Shown piece after piece: positions 1-10,623 of a stretch of DNA of 64,000 bases. This DNA comes from Spirilliplanes yamanashiensis (GTDB lineage Bacteria; Actinomycetota; Actinomycetes; Mycobacteriales; Micromonosporaceae). Under the pieces are notes generated by a model. It ran no database searches. It was not told the origin of the DNA and worked only from the letters and a program-made list of their open reading frames with translations. The translations under genes and the position numbers were made by a program. Positions within the stretch are counted from its first letter, which is position 1. Each line of letters opens with the position of its first letter. The DNA is taken from the NCBI RefSeq assembly GCF_016863475.1, contig NZ_BOOY01000029.1, positions 124,001 through 188,000 on the forward strand. Direction: 5' to 3'.

Positions 1-479
1 GCGGCGGCCGGGGGCAGGGCGGCGGTGGCGGCGGCGCGCACGGCGTCGGCGGTGCGGCCGCCGGCGAGCAGGGCGGCCGCGCCCGGGTCGGCGGCCTCGG
101 CGAGCAGGCCGAGCACGAGGTGCGCCGGGGTGATCTGGGCGCTGCCGGCGGCGCGGGCCTCGTTCTGGGCGGTGACGATGACGCTGCGGGCCGGGTCGGT
201 GTAGCGGGCGAAGCCCTCGCGGGCGTCGGGCGGCGAGGCGGTGAACCGCTTCTGGGCGGCCTGCTTGGTGACGCCCATGCTGTGGCCGATGTCGGTCCAC
301 GAGGCGCCGGAGCGGCGGGCCTGGTCGACGAAGTGGCCGATGAGGTGGTCGGCGACGTCGCCGAGGGCCTCGGCGGTGATCACGGCGGTGGAGAGCCGGT
401 CGAGGGCGCCGGTGTGGGTCTTCGTGATGGCCTCGATGAGGTCGCCGAGGCGGACGGGCGGGTCCAGCGGAACGGTCAT
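1..479 (-). CDS. Clp N-terminal-domain protein with HTH-like segment (3' end outside window)
   Basis: Partial gene: the start is here and the 3' end lies before base 1. The protein begins MTVPLDPPVRLGDLIEAIT. Around residues 58-78 a helix-turn-helix-like stretch is visible (TDIGHSMGVTKQAAQKRF), followed by a Clp_N-type repeat (SVIVTAQNEAR, then TPAHLVLGLLAE). This is the architecture of small actinobacterial Clp N-domain proteins that lack the ATPase modules, so it is probably not a chaperone but a DNA- or protein-binding regulator (inference). The ATG follows a TAGGGT -10 box by 7 bases with no Shine-Dalgarno sequence, so the mRNA is probably leaderless. Two near-identical palindromes cover its promoter, which suggests autoregulation or tight repression. 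Confidence 0.8.
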   Translation of the reverse strand, partial: MTVPLDPPVRLGDLIEAITKTHTGALDRLSTAVITAEALGDVADHLIGHFVDQARRSGASWTDIGHSMGVTKQAAQKRFTASPPDAREGFARYTDPARSVIVTAQNEARAAGSAQITPAHLVLGLLAEAADPGAAALLAGGRTADAVRAAATAALPPAA

Positions 480-482
480 GGC

Positions 483-528
483 GTCAACCCTAGGTTGACG
501 ATGTGAGGAGCGTCAACCCCGGGTTGAC
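483..528 (-). promoter_or_regulatory. Twin 17-bp palindromes over the promoter of the ClpN-like gene
   Basis: Two copies of the palindrome GTCAACC-N3-GGTTGAC lie at 483-499 and 512-528, with centres 29 bp apart. On the minus strand the second copy supplies a -35 box TTGACG (512-517) and the first a -10 box TAGGGT (487-492), 19 bp apart, with the start codon 7 bases further on. A protein bound at both sites would block both promoter elements. The distal copy overlaps the last codons of pabB. Confidence 0.7.
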
Positions 529-1499
529 GAACCGAGGGCGGCCCAGATCGGGGCGGCCTTCGCGGCGGCCTCGGCCACCTCGGCCCACGGGTCGCTGCTC
601 CAGGTGATGCCGCCGCCGGCCCACACGTGCACCGCGGTGGCGTCCACCGCGACGGTGCGGATGCTCAGGCCCAGGTCGAGGTGGCCGGTGCCGACCCAGC
701 CCAGGGCGCCCATGCTGACCCCGCGGCCGACCGGCTCCAGCCGGGCGATGTGCTCGACGGCGGACCGCTTCGGCGCGCCGGTGACCGAGCCGCCGGGCGC
801 GACGGCGCGCAGCAGGTCGGCCAGCGACACCTTGTCGACGAGCGGCGCGGAGACGGTCGACTCGGCCTGCCACAGGTCGCACCAGCGGCGCACCGCGTAC
901 AGCTCCTCCACCGTCACCGGGCCGGTGCCGGGCAGCATCGCCAGGTCGTTGCGCTCCAGGTCGACGATCATGACGTGTTCGGCGCGCTCCTTGGCCGAGC
1001 CCAGCAGCTCGGCGCGGCCCGCCGCCGTCGCCGGCCGGGTGCCCTTGATGGGCCGGGTCAGCACGCGGCCGTCGCGGACCTCCACGAGCGTCTCCGGCGA
1101 GGCGGTCGCCAGCGCCCACCCGGGGCCGGTGAGGATGCCGCCGTAGCGGGCGCCGCGCAGGGTGGCGACGCGGCGCAGCGCCGGGCGCGGGTCGCCGGAG
1201 TACGCCGCCCGCTCGTGGCCGACGAGGTTGACCTGGTAGACGTCGCCGCGGGCGATCGCCGCCCGGGCCTCGCCCACCGCCAGGGCGTGCCGGGCGGGCG
1301 TCCAGCTCGGCCGCCGGTCGGTCAGGTGCAGGCCGCCGCGGCGCGGGCGCGGCACCGGCGGCTCGGCGTGCCGGGGGCCGTGGGTGTAGACGACGGCGAC
1401 GACGTCGGGCACCGCCGGCACCGGGCTGGGCGGGCCGGGCGGCGCCCCGAGCAGGTGCGCGCCGGCCGCCGCCGACACGTAGAGTGCGGCCCCGCACAC
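513..1499 (-). CDS. pabB: Aminodeoxychorismate synthase component I (PabB)
   Basis: Chorismate-binding enzyme that aminates chorismate to aminodeoxychorismate for p-aminobenzoate and folate synthesis. The C-terminal catalytic core is complete: GDVYQVNLVGHERA, the PIKGT motif (Lys near residue 152, the nucleophilic lysine that separates PabB from TrpE, which has PIAGT), MIVDLERNDL, PGGSVTGAPK and GGGITWSSDP. No glutamine amidotransferase domain is fused, so ammonia must come from a PabA elsewhere. The start is uncertain. I chose the GTG at 1499 because codon GC3 drops sharply upstream of it and a TACGGT box lies 9 bases before it. In-frame alternatives are GTG 1553, ATG 1733 and ATG 1808. The 3' end overlaps the operator of the next gene. 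Confidence 0.85.
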   Translation of the reverse strand: MCGAALYVSAAAGAHLLGAPPGPPSPVPAVPDVVAVVYTHGPRHAEPPVPRPRRGGLHLTDRRPSWTPARHALAVGEARAAIARGDVYQVNLVGHERAAYSGDPRPALRRVATLRGARYGGILTGPGWALATASPETLVEVRDGRVLTRPIKGTRPATAAGRAELLGSAKERAEHVMIVDLERNDLAMLPGTGPVTVEELYAVRRWCDLWQAESTVSAPLVDKVSLADLLRAVAPGGSVTGAPKRSAVEHIARLEPVGRGVSMGALGWVGTGHLDLGLSIRTVAVDATAVHVWAGGGITWSSDPWAEVAEAAAKAAPIWAALGSSTRG

Positions 1500-1858
1500 C
1501 CTCAGCTGACCGTACGGATGAGGCTGGTCAGCGGTTCGGCGGAGGTCTCGCACGGGTAGTCCGTTGTCCGACAGGAACTCGGTAACAAGCTCGGCACAGT
1601 CGCCGCCGTCGCGGACGGACCATGTGAAGCGACGGTGTTCCCGCAGGCGGTCGGCACACGCCGGCGGGGCCCCCGGCGGCGCGTCGGTCGCGCACCGCGA
1701 CGACGGAACGACACGGTGATGTCCGTGGATCATCTGAACAGAGGATTTCTCATCATGGCCGCCGTTACCGGCTCGAAAACGTGTCGTTCGAGTTGTAGCG
1801 TGCACCACTGGTCATGTGAACCATGACACAGAAACCCCCCATCGCCCGGAGACCCCTG
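1500..1858. promoter_or_regulatory. Divergent intergenic region of pabB and the DUF5999 gene
   Basis: About 360 bases of lower GC with no convincing gene, although the pabB frame stays open through it. A TAGCGT -10 candidate for the plus-strand gene lies at 1796-1801. Two inverted repeats flank it: CTCGAA/TTCGAG at 1772-1792 and GTCATG-N5-CATGAC at 1811-1827, the latter just downstream of the expected transcription start. Either could bind a regulator. On the minus strand TACGGT at 1509-1514 may be the pabB -10 box. Confidence 0.4.
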
Positions 1859-2059
1859 ATGTGTCAGCACCAGACCCCCTGCCCCACAGCCGATGCCGTC
1901 GACCGCGAGGCCGCCCGCATTCTCGCGACCTTCCCCGAGCAAGGCTGGAGCCTGCTCTGCAACGGCGTCATCGTGTTCGAGGACACCGGTGAGCTGCTGC
2001 CCGACGGACGCACCATCGCGCCGCACCGCGGCCCCGCCCTGCACGCCCTGGCGGCCTGA
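1859..2059 (+). CDS. DUF5999 family small protein
   Basis: A 66-residue protein beginning MCQHQTPCPTADAVDRE and containing GWSLLCNGVIVFEDTGELLP and an APHR tail motif. These are the hallmarks of the actinobacterial DUF5999 family, whose function is unknown. The three conserved cysteines and early histidine suggest metal binding, but this is only inference. The ATG at 1859 is preferred over the in-frame ATG at 1823, because GGAGA sits 7 bases upstream of it and family members start at this Met-Cys. It stands alone and converges on gcvP. Confidence 0.85.
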   Translation: MCQHQTPCPTADAVDREAARILATFPEQGWSLLCNGVIVFEDTGELLPDGRTIAPHRGPALHALAA

Positions 2060-2075
2060 CGAATCGCACCATCCT

Positions 2076-2103
2076 GCCCGAGGCCCGCTGCGGAGCCTCG
2101 GGC
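2076..2103. terminator. Bidirectional terminator hairpin between DUF5999 and gcvP
   Basis: Perfect 9-bp stem GCCCGAGGC / GCCTCGGGC with a 10-base loop (which can itself pair CCG/CGG), placed between two convergent genes. No U-tract follows, as is common in high-GC actinobacteria. Confidence 0.65.
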
Positions 2104-2116
2104 GACCCCCGGGGGA

Positions 2117-4924
<2,808 letters not shown>

Positions 4925-4987
4925 GGCGGCTCCTGCGGCTGGGAGGTCGGCTCGTGACCTCCCCCTCTGTCATACCCAGGAGGGCAC

Positions 4988-5089
4988 TTCAGAGTCGCCT
5001 GCCCTCGCGGTCCTTTTGCCTGAGAGGTTCCGGGGAGGATTTGCCCCTTCGGCGCCGCCGGTGAGGCGGTCTCTCCCACGAGGGTGGAT
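4988..5089 (-). promoter_or_regulatory. Glycine riboswitch (single aptamer) of gcvP
   Basis: Read on the minus strand, the leader contains the conserved glycine-aptamer elements in order: GGGAGAGACC, GCGCCGAAGGGGCAA, CCTCCCCGGAACCTCTCAGG, CAAAAGGACCG and GACTCTGAAG. They lie 64 bases or more upstream of the gcvP start codon. Only one aptamer is seen, not the tandem pair. The expected action is activation of gcvP by glycine. This is established biology for the class; the direction of control here is inference. Confidence 0.92.
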
Positions 5090-5100
5090 CGGCGCTGCTC

Positions 5101-5140
5101 ACGCTACCAGCGCGCGCATCACCCGCCCGTTTCCTAGGGT
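5101..5140. promoter_or_regulatory. Back-to-back promoters of gcvP (minus) and aldo-keto reductase (plus)
   Basis: TAGCGT on the minus strand (5101-5106) would start the gcvP leader just before the riboswitch. TAGGGT on the plus strand (5135-5140) ends 6 bases before the GTG of the reductase, making that mRNA leaderless. The two -35 regions must overlap, so the promoters may compete. No good -35 match is visible for either. Confidence 0.5.
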
Positions 5141-5146
5141 GGTCGT

Positions 5147-6142
5147 GTGAGCTACTTCGCCGCGGACGACCGCTACGAGACCATGACCTACCGCCGTGCC
5201 GGGCGCAGCGGGGTGCGCCTGCCCGCCCTGTCGCTCGGCCTGTGGCACAACTTCGGCGACGGCCGGCCGTTCGAGCGCCAGCGCGCCATCGTGCGCCGGG
5301 CGTTCGACCGGGGCGTCACCCACATCGACCTGGCCAACAACTACGGGCCGCCGCCCGGCGCCGCCGAGGAGACCTTCGGCCGGCTGCTCGCCACCGACCT
5401 GCGGCCGTACCGCGACGAGCTGTTCGTGTCCACCAAGGCGGGCTACGAGATGTGGGCCGGCCCGTACGGCGAGTGGGGCTCGAAGAAGTACCTGGTGGCG
5501 TCGCTGGACCAGTCGCTGCGCCGGCTCGGGCTGGACTACGTCGACGTGTTCTACTCCCACCGCTTCGACCCGGACACCCCGCTCGAGGAGACGATGGGCG
5601 CGCTCGACGCGATCGTCCGCTCCGGCAAGGCCCTGTACGCGGGCATCAGCAACTACACCGCCGAGCAGACCGCGCAGGCCGCGCGGATCCTGCGCGACCT
5701 CGGCACCCCGCTGCTGCTGCACCAGCCGTCCTACTCGATGCTCAACCGGCGCATCGAGCACGACCGGCTGCTGGACACCCTGGCCGAGGCCGGGGCCGGC
5801 TGCGTGGCGTACAGCCCGCTGCAGCAGGGCCTGCTCACCGACCGCTACCTGCACGGCGTGCCCGCCGACTCGCGCGTGGCCACCAGCGTCTTCCTCAACA
5901 CCTCCGACCTGGACGACGCCACCATGGGCCGCATCCGGGCGCTCGACGAGATCGCCGCGGGACGCAAGCAGAGCCTGGCCCAGCTCGCGCTGACCTGGGC
6001 GCTGCGCGACGAGCGGATGACCAGCCTGATCATCGGCGCGAGCAGCGTCGAGCAGCTCGACACCAACCTCGACGCCCTGCACGGCGCCCCGCTGACCGGC
6101 GACGAGCTGGCCGCCATCGACACCGTGCTGGTCGGGGGCTGA
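5147..6142 (+). CDS. gpr: L-glyceraldehyde 3-phosphate reductase-type aldo-keto reductase (YghZ/Gpr family)
   Basis: A 331-residue NADPH-dependent aldo-keto reductase of the AKR14 type. Motifs match E. coli YghZ almost word for word: RLPALSLGLWHNFG, DLANNYGPPPG (catalytic Asp and Tyr), STKAGYEMW (catalytic Lys), FYSHRFD (catalytic His) and LIGASSVEQL near the C-terminus for cofactor phosphate binding. Family members reduce L-glyceraldehyde 3-phosphate and methylglyoxal, so a carbonyl detoxification role is likely. The GTG start lies directly after the -10 box, with no RBS, so it is a leaderless transcript. Monocistronic and divergent from gcvP. Confidence 0.9.
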   Translation: MSYFAADDRYETMTYRRAGRSGVRLPALSLGLWHNFGDGRPFERQRAIVRRAFDRGVTHIDLANNYGPPPGAAEETFGRLLATDLRPYRDELFVSTKAGYEMWAGPYGEWGSKKYLVASLDQSLRRLGLDYVDVFYSHRFDPDTPLEETMGALDAIVRSGKALYAGISNYTAEQTAQAARILRDLGTPLLLHQPSYSMLNRRIEHDRLLDTLAEAGAGCVAYSPLQQGLLTDRYLHGVPADSRVATSVFLNTSDLDDATMGRIRALDEIAAGRKQSLAQLALTWALRDERMTSLIIGASSVEQLDTNLDALHGAPLTGDELAAIDTVLVGG

Positions 6143-6307
6143 GCGCGTCGGCATCCCCGGCGCCGCGCTGAGGCCCCGCAACCGGTTCGCACCCGGCACG
6201 CACCGGCACCGCTCCCGCCCGGGCCCAACCTGGGTATCAGGAACGCCCCGGACGGGGCGGCCGGCCCGGCACCCCCGCCGCGCCGGTACAGGAGAAGGAG
6301 CTCCCCC

Positions 6308-6466
6308 ATGCGTATGCGTCTCGTCACCGCGGTTGCCGTCGCCGCCGCCATCTTCGGCGTCGCGCCGGCCGTGGCCGGCACCGTGCTCAGCGCCCTCGGC
6401 GGCGACCACGTCGCCACCTCGTCGTCGGACGAGGTGACCGCCGCCCCCGGGCGATCGCGGGCCTGA
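6308..6466 (+). CDS. Small secreted peptide (52 aa), function unknown
   Basis: A short gene with a strong Shine-Dalgarno sequence (GGAGAAGGAG at 6291-6300) and ATG at 6308. The product starts MRMRLVTAVAVAAAIFGV and has a typical Sec signal: basic N-terminus, hydrophobic core and AVA cleavage motif around residue 23. That leaves a mature peptide of about 29 residues, with a Ser/Asp-rich middle and a basic end. No homologue is recognised. A perfect terminator hairpin follows. The clear RBS, signal peptide and terminator argue for a real gene. Confidence 0.7.
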   Translation: MRMRLVTAVAVAAAIFGVAPAVAGTVLSALGGDHVATSSSDEVTAAPGRSRA

Positions 6467-6481
6467 TCAGACACAGCGGGA

Positions 6482-6514
6482 CCGATGGCCGGGCGCGACG
6501 CGCCCGGCCATCGG
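6482..6514. terminator. Perfect 15-bp terminator hairpin
   Basis: Arms at 6482-6496 and 6500-6514 (CCGATGGCCGGGCGC and its exact complement) enclose a 3-base GAC loop. It separates the small secreted peptide gene from the convergent GGDEF-STAND gene and can serve both strands. Confidence 0.8.
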
Positions 6515-6544
6515 CGCGTCCGGGCCCGGTCGAACCCGGGCCGG

Positions 6545-9500
6545 TCAGGAGCGGCCGGCGGCGTCCCGCACCCGGGACACCAGCAGCTCCAGCGACGCCC
6601 CGCGGCCCGCCGCGACGACCGCCGCGACGTCGCGCTCCCCCAGCGCCGCGGTGGCGAGCCGGACGACCTCGGCGCGGGCCCGCTCCAGGTACGGCGGCGC
6701 GGGCAGCCGGCGGCGCTCGCGCAGGGCGGCGGCCGCGCCCAGCAGCTCCGCGGCGAACCGGGCGTCGCGGGCGACCACCGCCCGGGAGACGCACTCCAGC
6801 GAGATGGCGGTGTCGTCGTCGGACTCCAGCCGGTGCCGGCGGGCCAGCGCGTCGGCGAGCAGCCGCACCGCCTCGGCCTCCGCACCGGCGAGGTGGGCGG
6901 CCATGCCGAGCTGGTGCACCGCCATCGCCTCGCCCGCCTCGTCGCCGAGCTCCCGGCTCAGGCGCAGGCTGTCGGTGAGCAGGGCCCGCGCCGCGTCCGC
7001 GTCGCCGCGGCCCAGGGCCACCTCCACCCGGTCCTCCAGCGTCAGCAGCGCGTCGCGGGGCATCTCGTCCTCGCCCAGGGCCACCAGCTCGGCGACCCAG
7101 CGCTCCGCGGCCTCGACGTCGCCGCAGCGCAGCGCCGTGCGGGCCAGGTTGTCCAGGCCGATGGCGACCCCGCGGGCGTACCCGGCGGTCCGCCACACCC
7201 GCATGCTGAGGCCGTGGTGGTGCAGGGCGGCCGGGTAGTCGCCGCGGGTGAACGCGGCCATGCCCAGGGCGCTGTGCGCGCGCCCGACACCGAGCTCGTC
7301 GCCGGCCCGGGTGGACGCGTCCAGGGCGCGCTCGGCGTACTGCTGCGCGGCGTGGTGGTCGTCGCGGTGGTGGGCCAGCACCGCGGCGATGAAGCTCAGT
7401 TCGGCGTCGTCCGCGTCGGCGGGCGGCACGGGCGCGCCGAGCAGGCCGGCGCACCACTGGAGGCCCTCGTCGACGTGCCGGCCGTCCCACCACAGCCGCC
7501 ACAGGCCCCGGCAGAACCCCACCGCCGCGGCCACGTCGCCCTCGGCGGTGACCGTGGCGAACGCGGCGCGCAGGTTCGGGTACTCCACGTCGACGAGGCG
7601 GATCCACGCCGCCTGCTCCGGGCCCGCGAAGCCCTCGCCCGCCCGGGTGGCCAGGTCACCGAACCAGGCGGCGTGCCGCAACCGCACCGCGGCGGCGTCG
7701 GCGGCGGCCGCGGCGAGCCGGTCGACGGCGTCGGCGCGGATCGTCTCCAGCATCCCGTAGCGGGCCGGCCCGCCCGCGTCGTCGTCGGCGGCGACCGTCA
7801 GCAGGCTCCGGGCCGCCAGGGCCGTCAGCCGGGCCGCCACCTCGGGCACCGGCACGCCGGGCGCGGCGACCGCGGCGGCGGCGTCGACGGTGCACCCGCC
7901 CGCGAACGCGCCGAGCCGGGCGAACAGCTCCCGGTCGGCGGGCGCCAGCAGCGCCACGCTCCAGTCGACGGCGCCGCGCAGGGTGCGCTGCCGCGCCGGC
8001 AGGTCGCGCGGGCCCTCCCCGACCGCACCGAGGTGGCCCGTGATGCGGTCCAGCAGCTCCTGCGGGGTCCACTCGTCGACGCGGGCGGCGGCCAGCTCGA
8101 TCGCCAGCGGCAGGCCGTCCAGGCGGCGGCACACCTCGACGACGGCGGCGGCGTTGCCGGCGGTCACGGCGAAGTCGGCGTCGACGGCCTGGGCGCGCTG
8201 CTCGAACAGCGCCAGCGCCGGGAACTGCGCCACGGCGCGGCGGGCCGCGGCGGCGTCGGCCGCCCCGGCCGCGCCGGCCTCGGGCAGCGGCAGCGGCGGC
8301 ACCTGGTACACCCGCTCGCCGTACAGCGACAGCTTCTGCCGGCTGGTGGCCAGCACCCGCAGGCCGGTGGTGCGGGCCAGCAGCGTCCCGACGGCGACGG
8401 CGGCGTCCAGCACCTGCTCGAAGTTGTCCAGCACCAGCAGCAGCGACGCGTCGGCGAGCCGGGCGGCGACCGCGTCCAGCAGCGGCTCGCCGGGCGGCGG
8501 CTCGACGCCCAGCGCGCCCGCGATCGCGGCGACGACCAGCTCGGTGCGGTCCAGGTCCGCCAGCGGCACGAACACCACACCGTCGGCGAAGGTGTCCGCG
8601 GCGGCGGCCGCCACGGACAGCGACAGCCGGGTCTTGCCGATGCCGCCCGGCCCGGCGAGCGTGACGAGGCGGGCGCCGGCCAGCAGCCCGGCCACCCGGT
8701 CCCGCTCCGCCTCCCGGCCGACCAGGTCGGTCATCGGCACCGGCAGCGACACCCGGCGGGGGCGACCCAGCGCCGCCGCCGTGACCGTCCAGCCGCCGCC
8801 GTCCTGCGCGACGAGCTGCCCGCGGTCGCGCAGCGCGGCCAGGTCCCGGGCCAGCGCGCCGGGCAGGCCGCCGGTGCGCCCGTGCAGCAGCCCGAGCAGG
8901 GTGTCGCTGGGCTCGCCGCGCAGCACCGAACGCAGCCAGATGCGGGTGGAGCCGGGCGACCACGGCGTCAGCTCGGCGGTGGCGGTCGGCGGCAGCGAGC
9001 CGGCGGCGCCGGTGCCGGTGCCGGCGTACACGACGCCCAGCGACGCCACCCGCGGCCGCCACCGCTCGGCGGCCGCGGCCACCCGCGGCGCCGCGTCCGC
9101 GTCGGCCAGCACGATCAGCCGGCCGTCGCCGGGCGCCGGCTCCGGCTCCGGCTCCGGCTCCGCGAGGTCCCACACCGGCCAGCCGCGCAGGGCGGCGAGG
9201 CGGCGCACCTCGGCCAGGAACCGGGTGTGCCCCGCGCCGGGCGGCCCGGCGACCTCCAGCACCTCGGCGCCGGTCAGCGGCAGCCGGGTGAGCAGCTCGT
9301 TGACGACCGCGAGCGGCGCCTCCCGGTCGAGCAGCCGCGACGACGCCGCCGCCGGGCCGGTGTCGGCGTCGTCGGCCACCGCGCAGCCGCGGCCGCGGCC
9401 CTTCGCCAGGTAGTTGCGCCGGTCCGCGCGGCCGAGCAACCCGTCCGCGTCGTCCGCGTCGTCGGGGAACGTGGCCACGCCGAGGCTGACCGACACCCGC

Positions 9501-9883
9501 AGCGGCGGGGTGCCGGGGAACTCGCTGCCGCGCACCGCGTCGACCACGTCCAGGGCGATGCGCACGGCGTCCTCGCGGCCGGTGTCCGGCAGCAGCACCA
9601 CGAACTCGTCGCCGCCGTAGCGGAACAGCTCGTCGTAGCCGCGGACCCGGGCGCTGACCCGGGCGGCGAGCTGGGCGAGGATCTCGTCGCCGCGCTGGTG
9701 GCCGTACGAGTCGTTGACGGACTTGAACCAGTCGACGTCGAACAGGAACAGCGAGCACGACCCGCCGGTGCGCCGGGCGCGGGCCAGCTCGGCCTCCATC
9801 CGCGGCCCCAGCAGGGCACGGTGGTACGCGCCCGTGACCGGGTCCGTGACGGACGGCACGAGCCCGCCCTGGGCGACGCTCAC
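6545..9883 (-). CDS. GGDEF diguanylate cyclase fused to an AfsR/LuxR-like STAND ATPase with TPR-like repeats
   Basis: 1112 residues with an unusual domain order. Residues 10-165 form a GGDEF domain with intact active site GGDEF (90-94) and an allosteric I-site RGYD (81-84) five residues before it, so c-di-GMP synthesis with product inhibition is expected. Residues 205-375 resemble an ATPase with a degenerate P-loop (GPPGAGHT, Lys replaced by His at 219). Residues 380-680 form a complete STAND/NB-ARC module: LVGREAERDRV, Walker A GPGGIGKT (411-418), Walker B LLLVLDN, and the GLPLA motif. The rest is helical and TPR-like. No LuxR HTH is seen at the C-terminus. GTG start at 9883. Plausibly it couples ligand or protein sensing to c-di-GMP output (inference). 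Confidence 0.85.
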   Translation of the reverse strand: MSVAQGGLVPSVTDPVTGAYHRALLGPRMEAELARARRTGGSCSLFLFDVDWFKSVNDSYGHQRGDEILAQLAARVSARVRGYDELFRYGGDEFVVLLPDTGREDAVRIALDVVDAVRGSEFPGTPPLRVSVSLGVATFPDDADDADGLLGRADRRNYLAKGRGRGCAVADDADTGPAAASSRLLDREAPLAVVNELLTRLPLTGAEVLEVAGPPGAGHTRFLAEVRRLAALRGWPVWDLAEPEPEPEPAPGDGRLIVLADADAAPRVAAAAERWRPRVASLGVVYAGTGTGAAGSLPPTATAELTPWSPGSTRIWLRSVLRGEPSDTLLGLLHGRTGGLPGALARDLAALRDRGQLVAQDGGGWTVTAAALGRPRRVSLPVPMTDLVGREAERDRVAGLLAGARLVTLAGPGGIGKTRLSLSVAAAAADTFADGVVFVPLADLDRTELVVAAIAGALGVEPPPGEPLLDAVAARLADASLLLVLDNFEQVLDAAVAVGTLLARTTGLRVLATSRQKLSLYGERVYQVPPLPLPEAGAAGAADAAAARRAVAQFPALALFEQRAQAVDADFAVTAGNAAAVVEVCRRLDGLPLAIELAAARVDEWTPQELLDRITGHLGAVGEGPRDLPARQRTLRGAVDWSVALLAPADRELFARLGAFAGGCTVDAAAAVAAPGVPVPEVAARLTALAARSLLTVAADDDAGGPARYGMLETIRADAVDRLAAAAADAAAVRLRHAAWFGDLATRAGEGFAGPEQAAWIRLVDVEYPNLRAAFATVTAEGDVAAAVGFCRGLWRLWWDGRHVDEGLQWCAGLLGAPVPPADADDAELSFIAAVLAHHRDDHHAAQQYAERALDASTRAGDELGVGRAHSALGMAAFTRGDYPAALHHHGLSMRVWRTAGYARGVAIGLDNLARTALRCGDVEAAERWVAELVALGEDEMPRDALLTLEDRVEVALGRGDADAARALLTDSLRLSRELGDEAGEAMAVHQLGMAAHLAGAEAEAVRLLADALARRHRLESDDDTAISLECVSRAVVARDARFAAELLGAAAALRERRRLPAPPYLERARAEVVRLATAALGERDVAAVVAAGRGASLELLVSRVRDAAGRS
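9138..9161. repeat. Hexanucleotide repeat GGCTCC x4
   Basis: Four perfect tandem copies inside the GGDEF-STAND gene, encoding the EPEPEPEP linker (residues about 242-249). Being in-frame, copy-number change would alter linker length without breaking the gene. Confidence 0.85.
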
Positions 9884-9945
9884 CGTGGTCCCATCGGCAC
9901 GCGTCCGCGCCGCGTGAGGCGTTCGTCCCGGTAGGGTCGGTGGTC

Positions 9946-10623
9946 GTGATCGACTACGTGGGTGAGCACACGATCCTGTCGGTCGTGCTCGGCTCCCGCG
10001 CCTACGGCCTCGACGGTCCCGGCTCCGACCACGACCGCCGCGGCGTCTACGCGGCGCCCGCCGACCACTTCTGGCGCCTCACCAAGCCGCCCACCCACCT
10101 CGACGGGCCCGCCGACGAGCAGTTCTCGTGGGAGGTCGAACGGTTCTGCACGCTGGCGCTGGCCGCGAACCCCACGGTGCTGGAGGTGCTGTGGTCGCCG
10201 CTGGCCGACGCCGTCACCGCCGACGGCGAGCGGCTGCTCGCGGCCCGGGCCGCGTTCCTGTCCGCCCGCGTCGCCGACACCTACGGCCGGTACGCCCGCG
10301 ACCAGCTCGCCAAGGTGCGGGCGCGGCGGGAACGCACCGGCGAGACCAACCACAAGCAGGCCATGCACATGATCCGGCTGCTGATGGCCGGCGCGCACGT
10401 GCTGCGCACCGGCGAGGTGCTCGTCGACGTGCGGGCCCACCGCGACCGGCTGCTCGCCGTCAAGGCCGGGCGGGTGCCGTGGGACGAGGTGACCGCGTGG
10501 GCCGGTGAGCTGCTGACCGGCCTCGACGACGCCGCCGCGGCCACCGTCCTGCCCGCCGAGCCCGACCGGGCCGCCGTCGACGACCTGCTCGTCGCCATCC
10601 GTCAGGGGAGCCTCGCATGCTGA
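9946..10623 (+). CDS. RlaP-type nucleotidyltransferase (polymerase-beta superfamily), first of a pair
   Basis: About 225 residues with the nucleotidyltransferase signature GSRAYGLDGPGSDHDRRGVY: GS motif plus two metal-binding aspartates. This matches the RlaP (PF10127) family, named for its link to RNA repair, though the reaction is not established. Start choice: TAGGGT lies at 9932-9937, so the GTG at 9946, eight bases further, fits a leaderless mRNA better than the GTG at 9940. The next gene starts within its last codons (7-base overlap), so the two are translated together and are distant paralogues. It is divergent from the GGDEF-STAND gene with 62 bases between the starts. Confidence 0.8.
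   Translation: MIDYVGEHTILSVVLGSRAYGLDGPGSDHDRRGVYAAPADHFWRLTKPPTHLDGPADEQFSWEVERFCTLALAANPTVLEVLWSPLADAVTADGERLLAARAAFLSARVADTYGRYARDQLAKVRARRERTGETNHKQAMHMIRLLMAGAHVLRTGEVLVDVRAHRDRLLAVKAGRVPWDEVTAWAGELLTGLDDAAAATVLPAEPDRAAVDDLLVAIRQGSLAC

Noticed and set aside
1500-1808. N-terminal extension of pabB from ATG 1808
   Set aside because: Codon GC3 falls sharply and the segment has no family match; it runs into the promoter of the DUF5999 gene.
6142-6169. Terminator after the aldo-keto reductase (AGCGCG / CGCGCT)
   Set aside because: Only a 6-bp stem with a poorly paired interior; too weak to call.
6485-9934. 1149-codon open frame antisense to the GGDEF-STAND gene
   Set aside because: Composition is Arg/Gly/Gln/Ala-rich without domains; the opposite strand has clear motifs. 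A GC-rich shadow frame.
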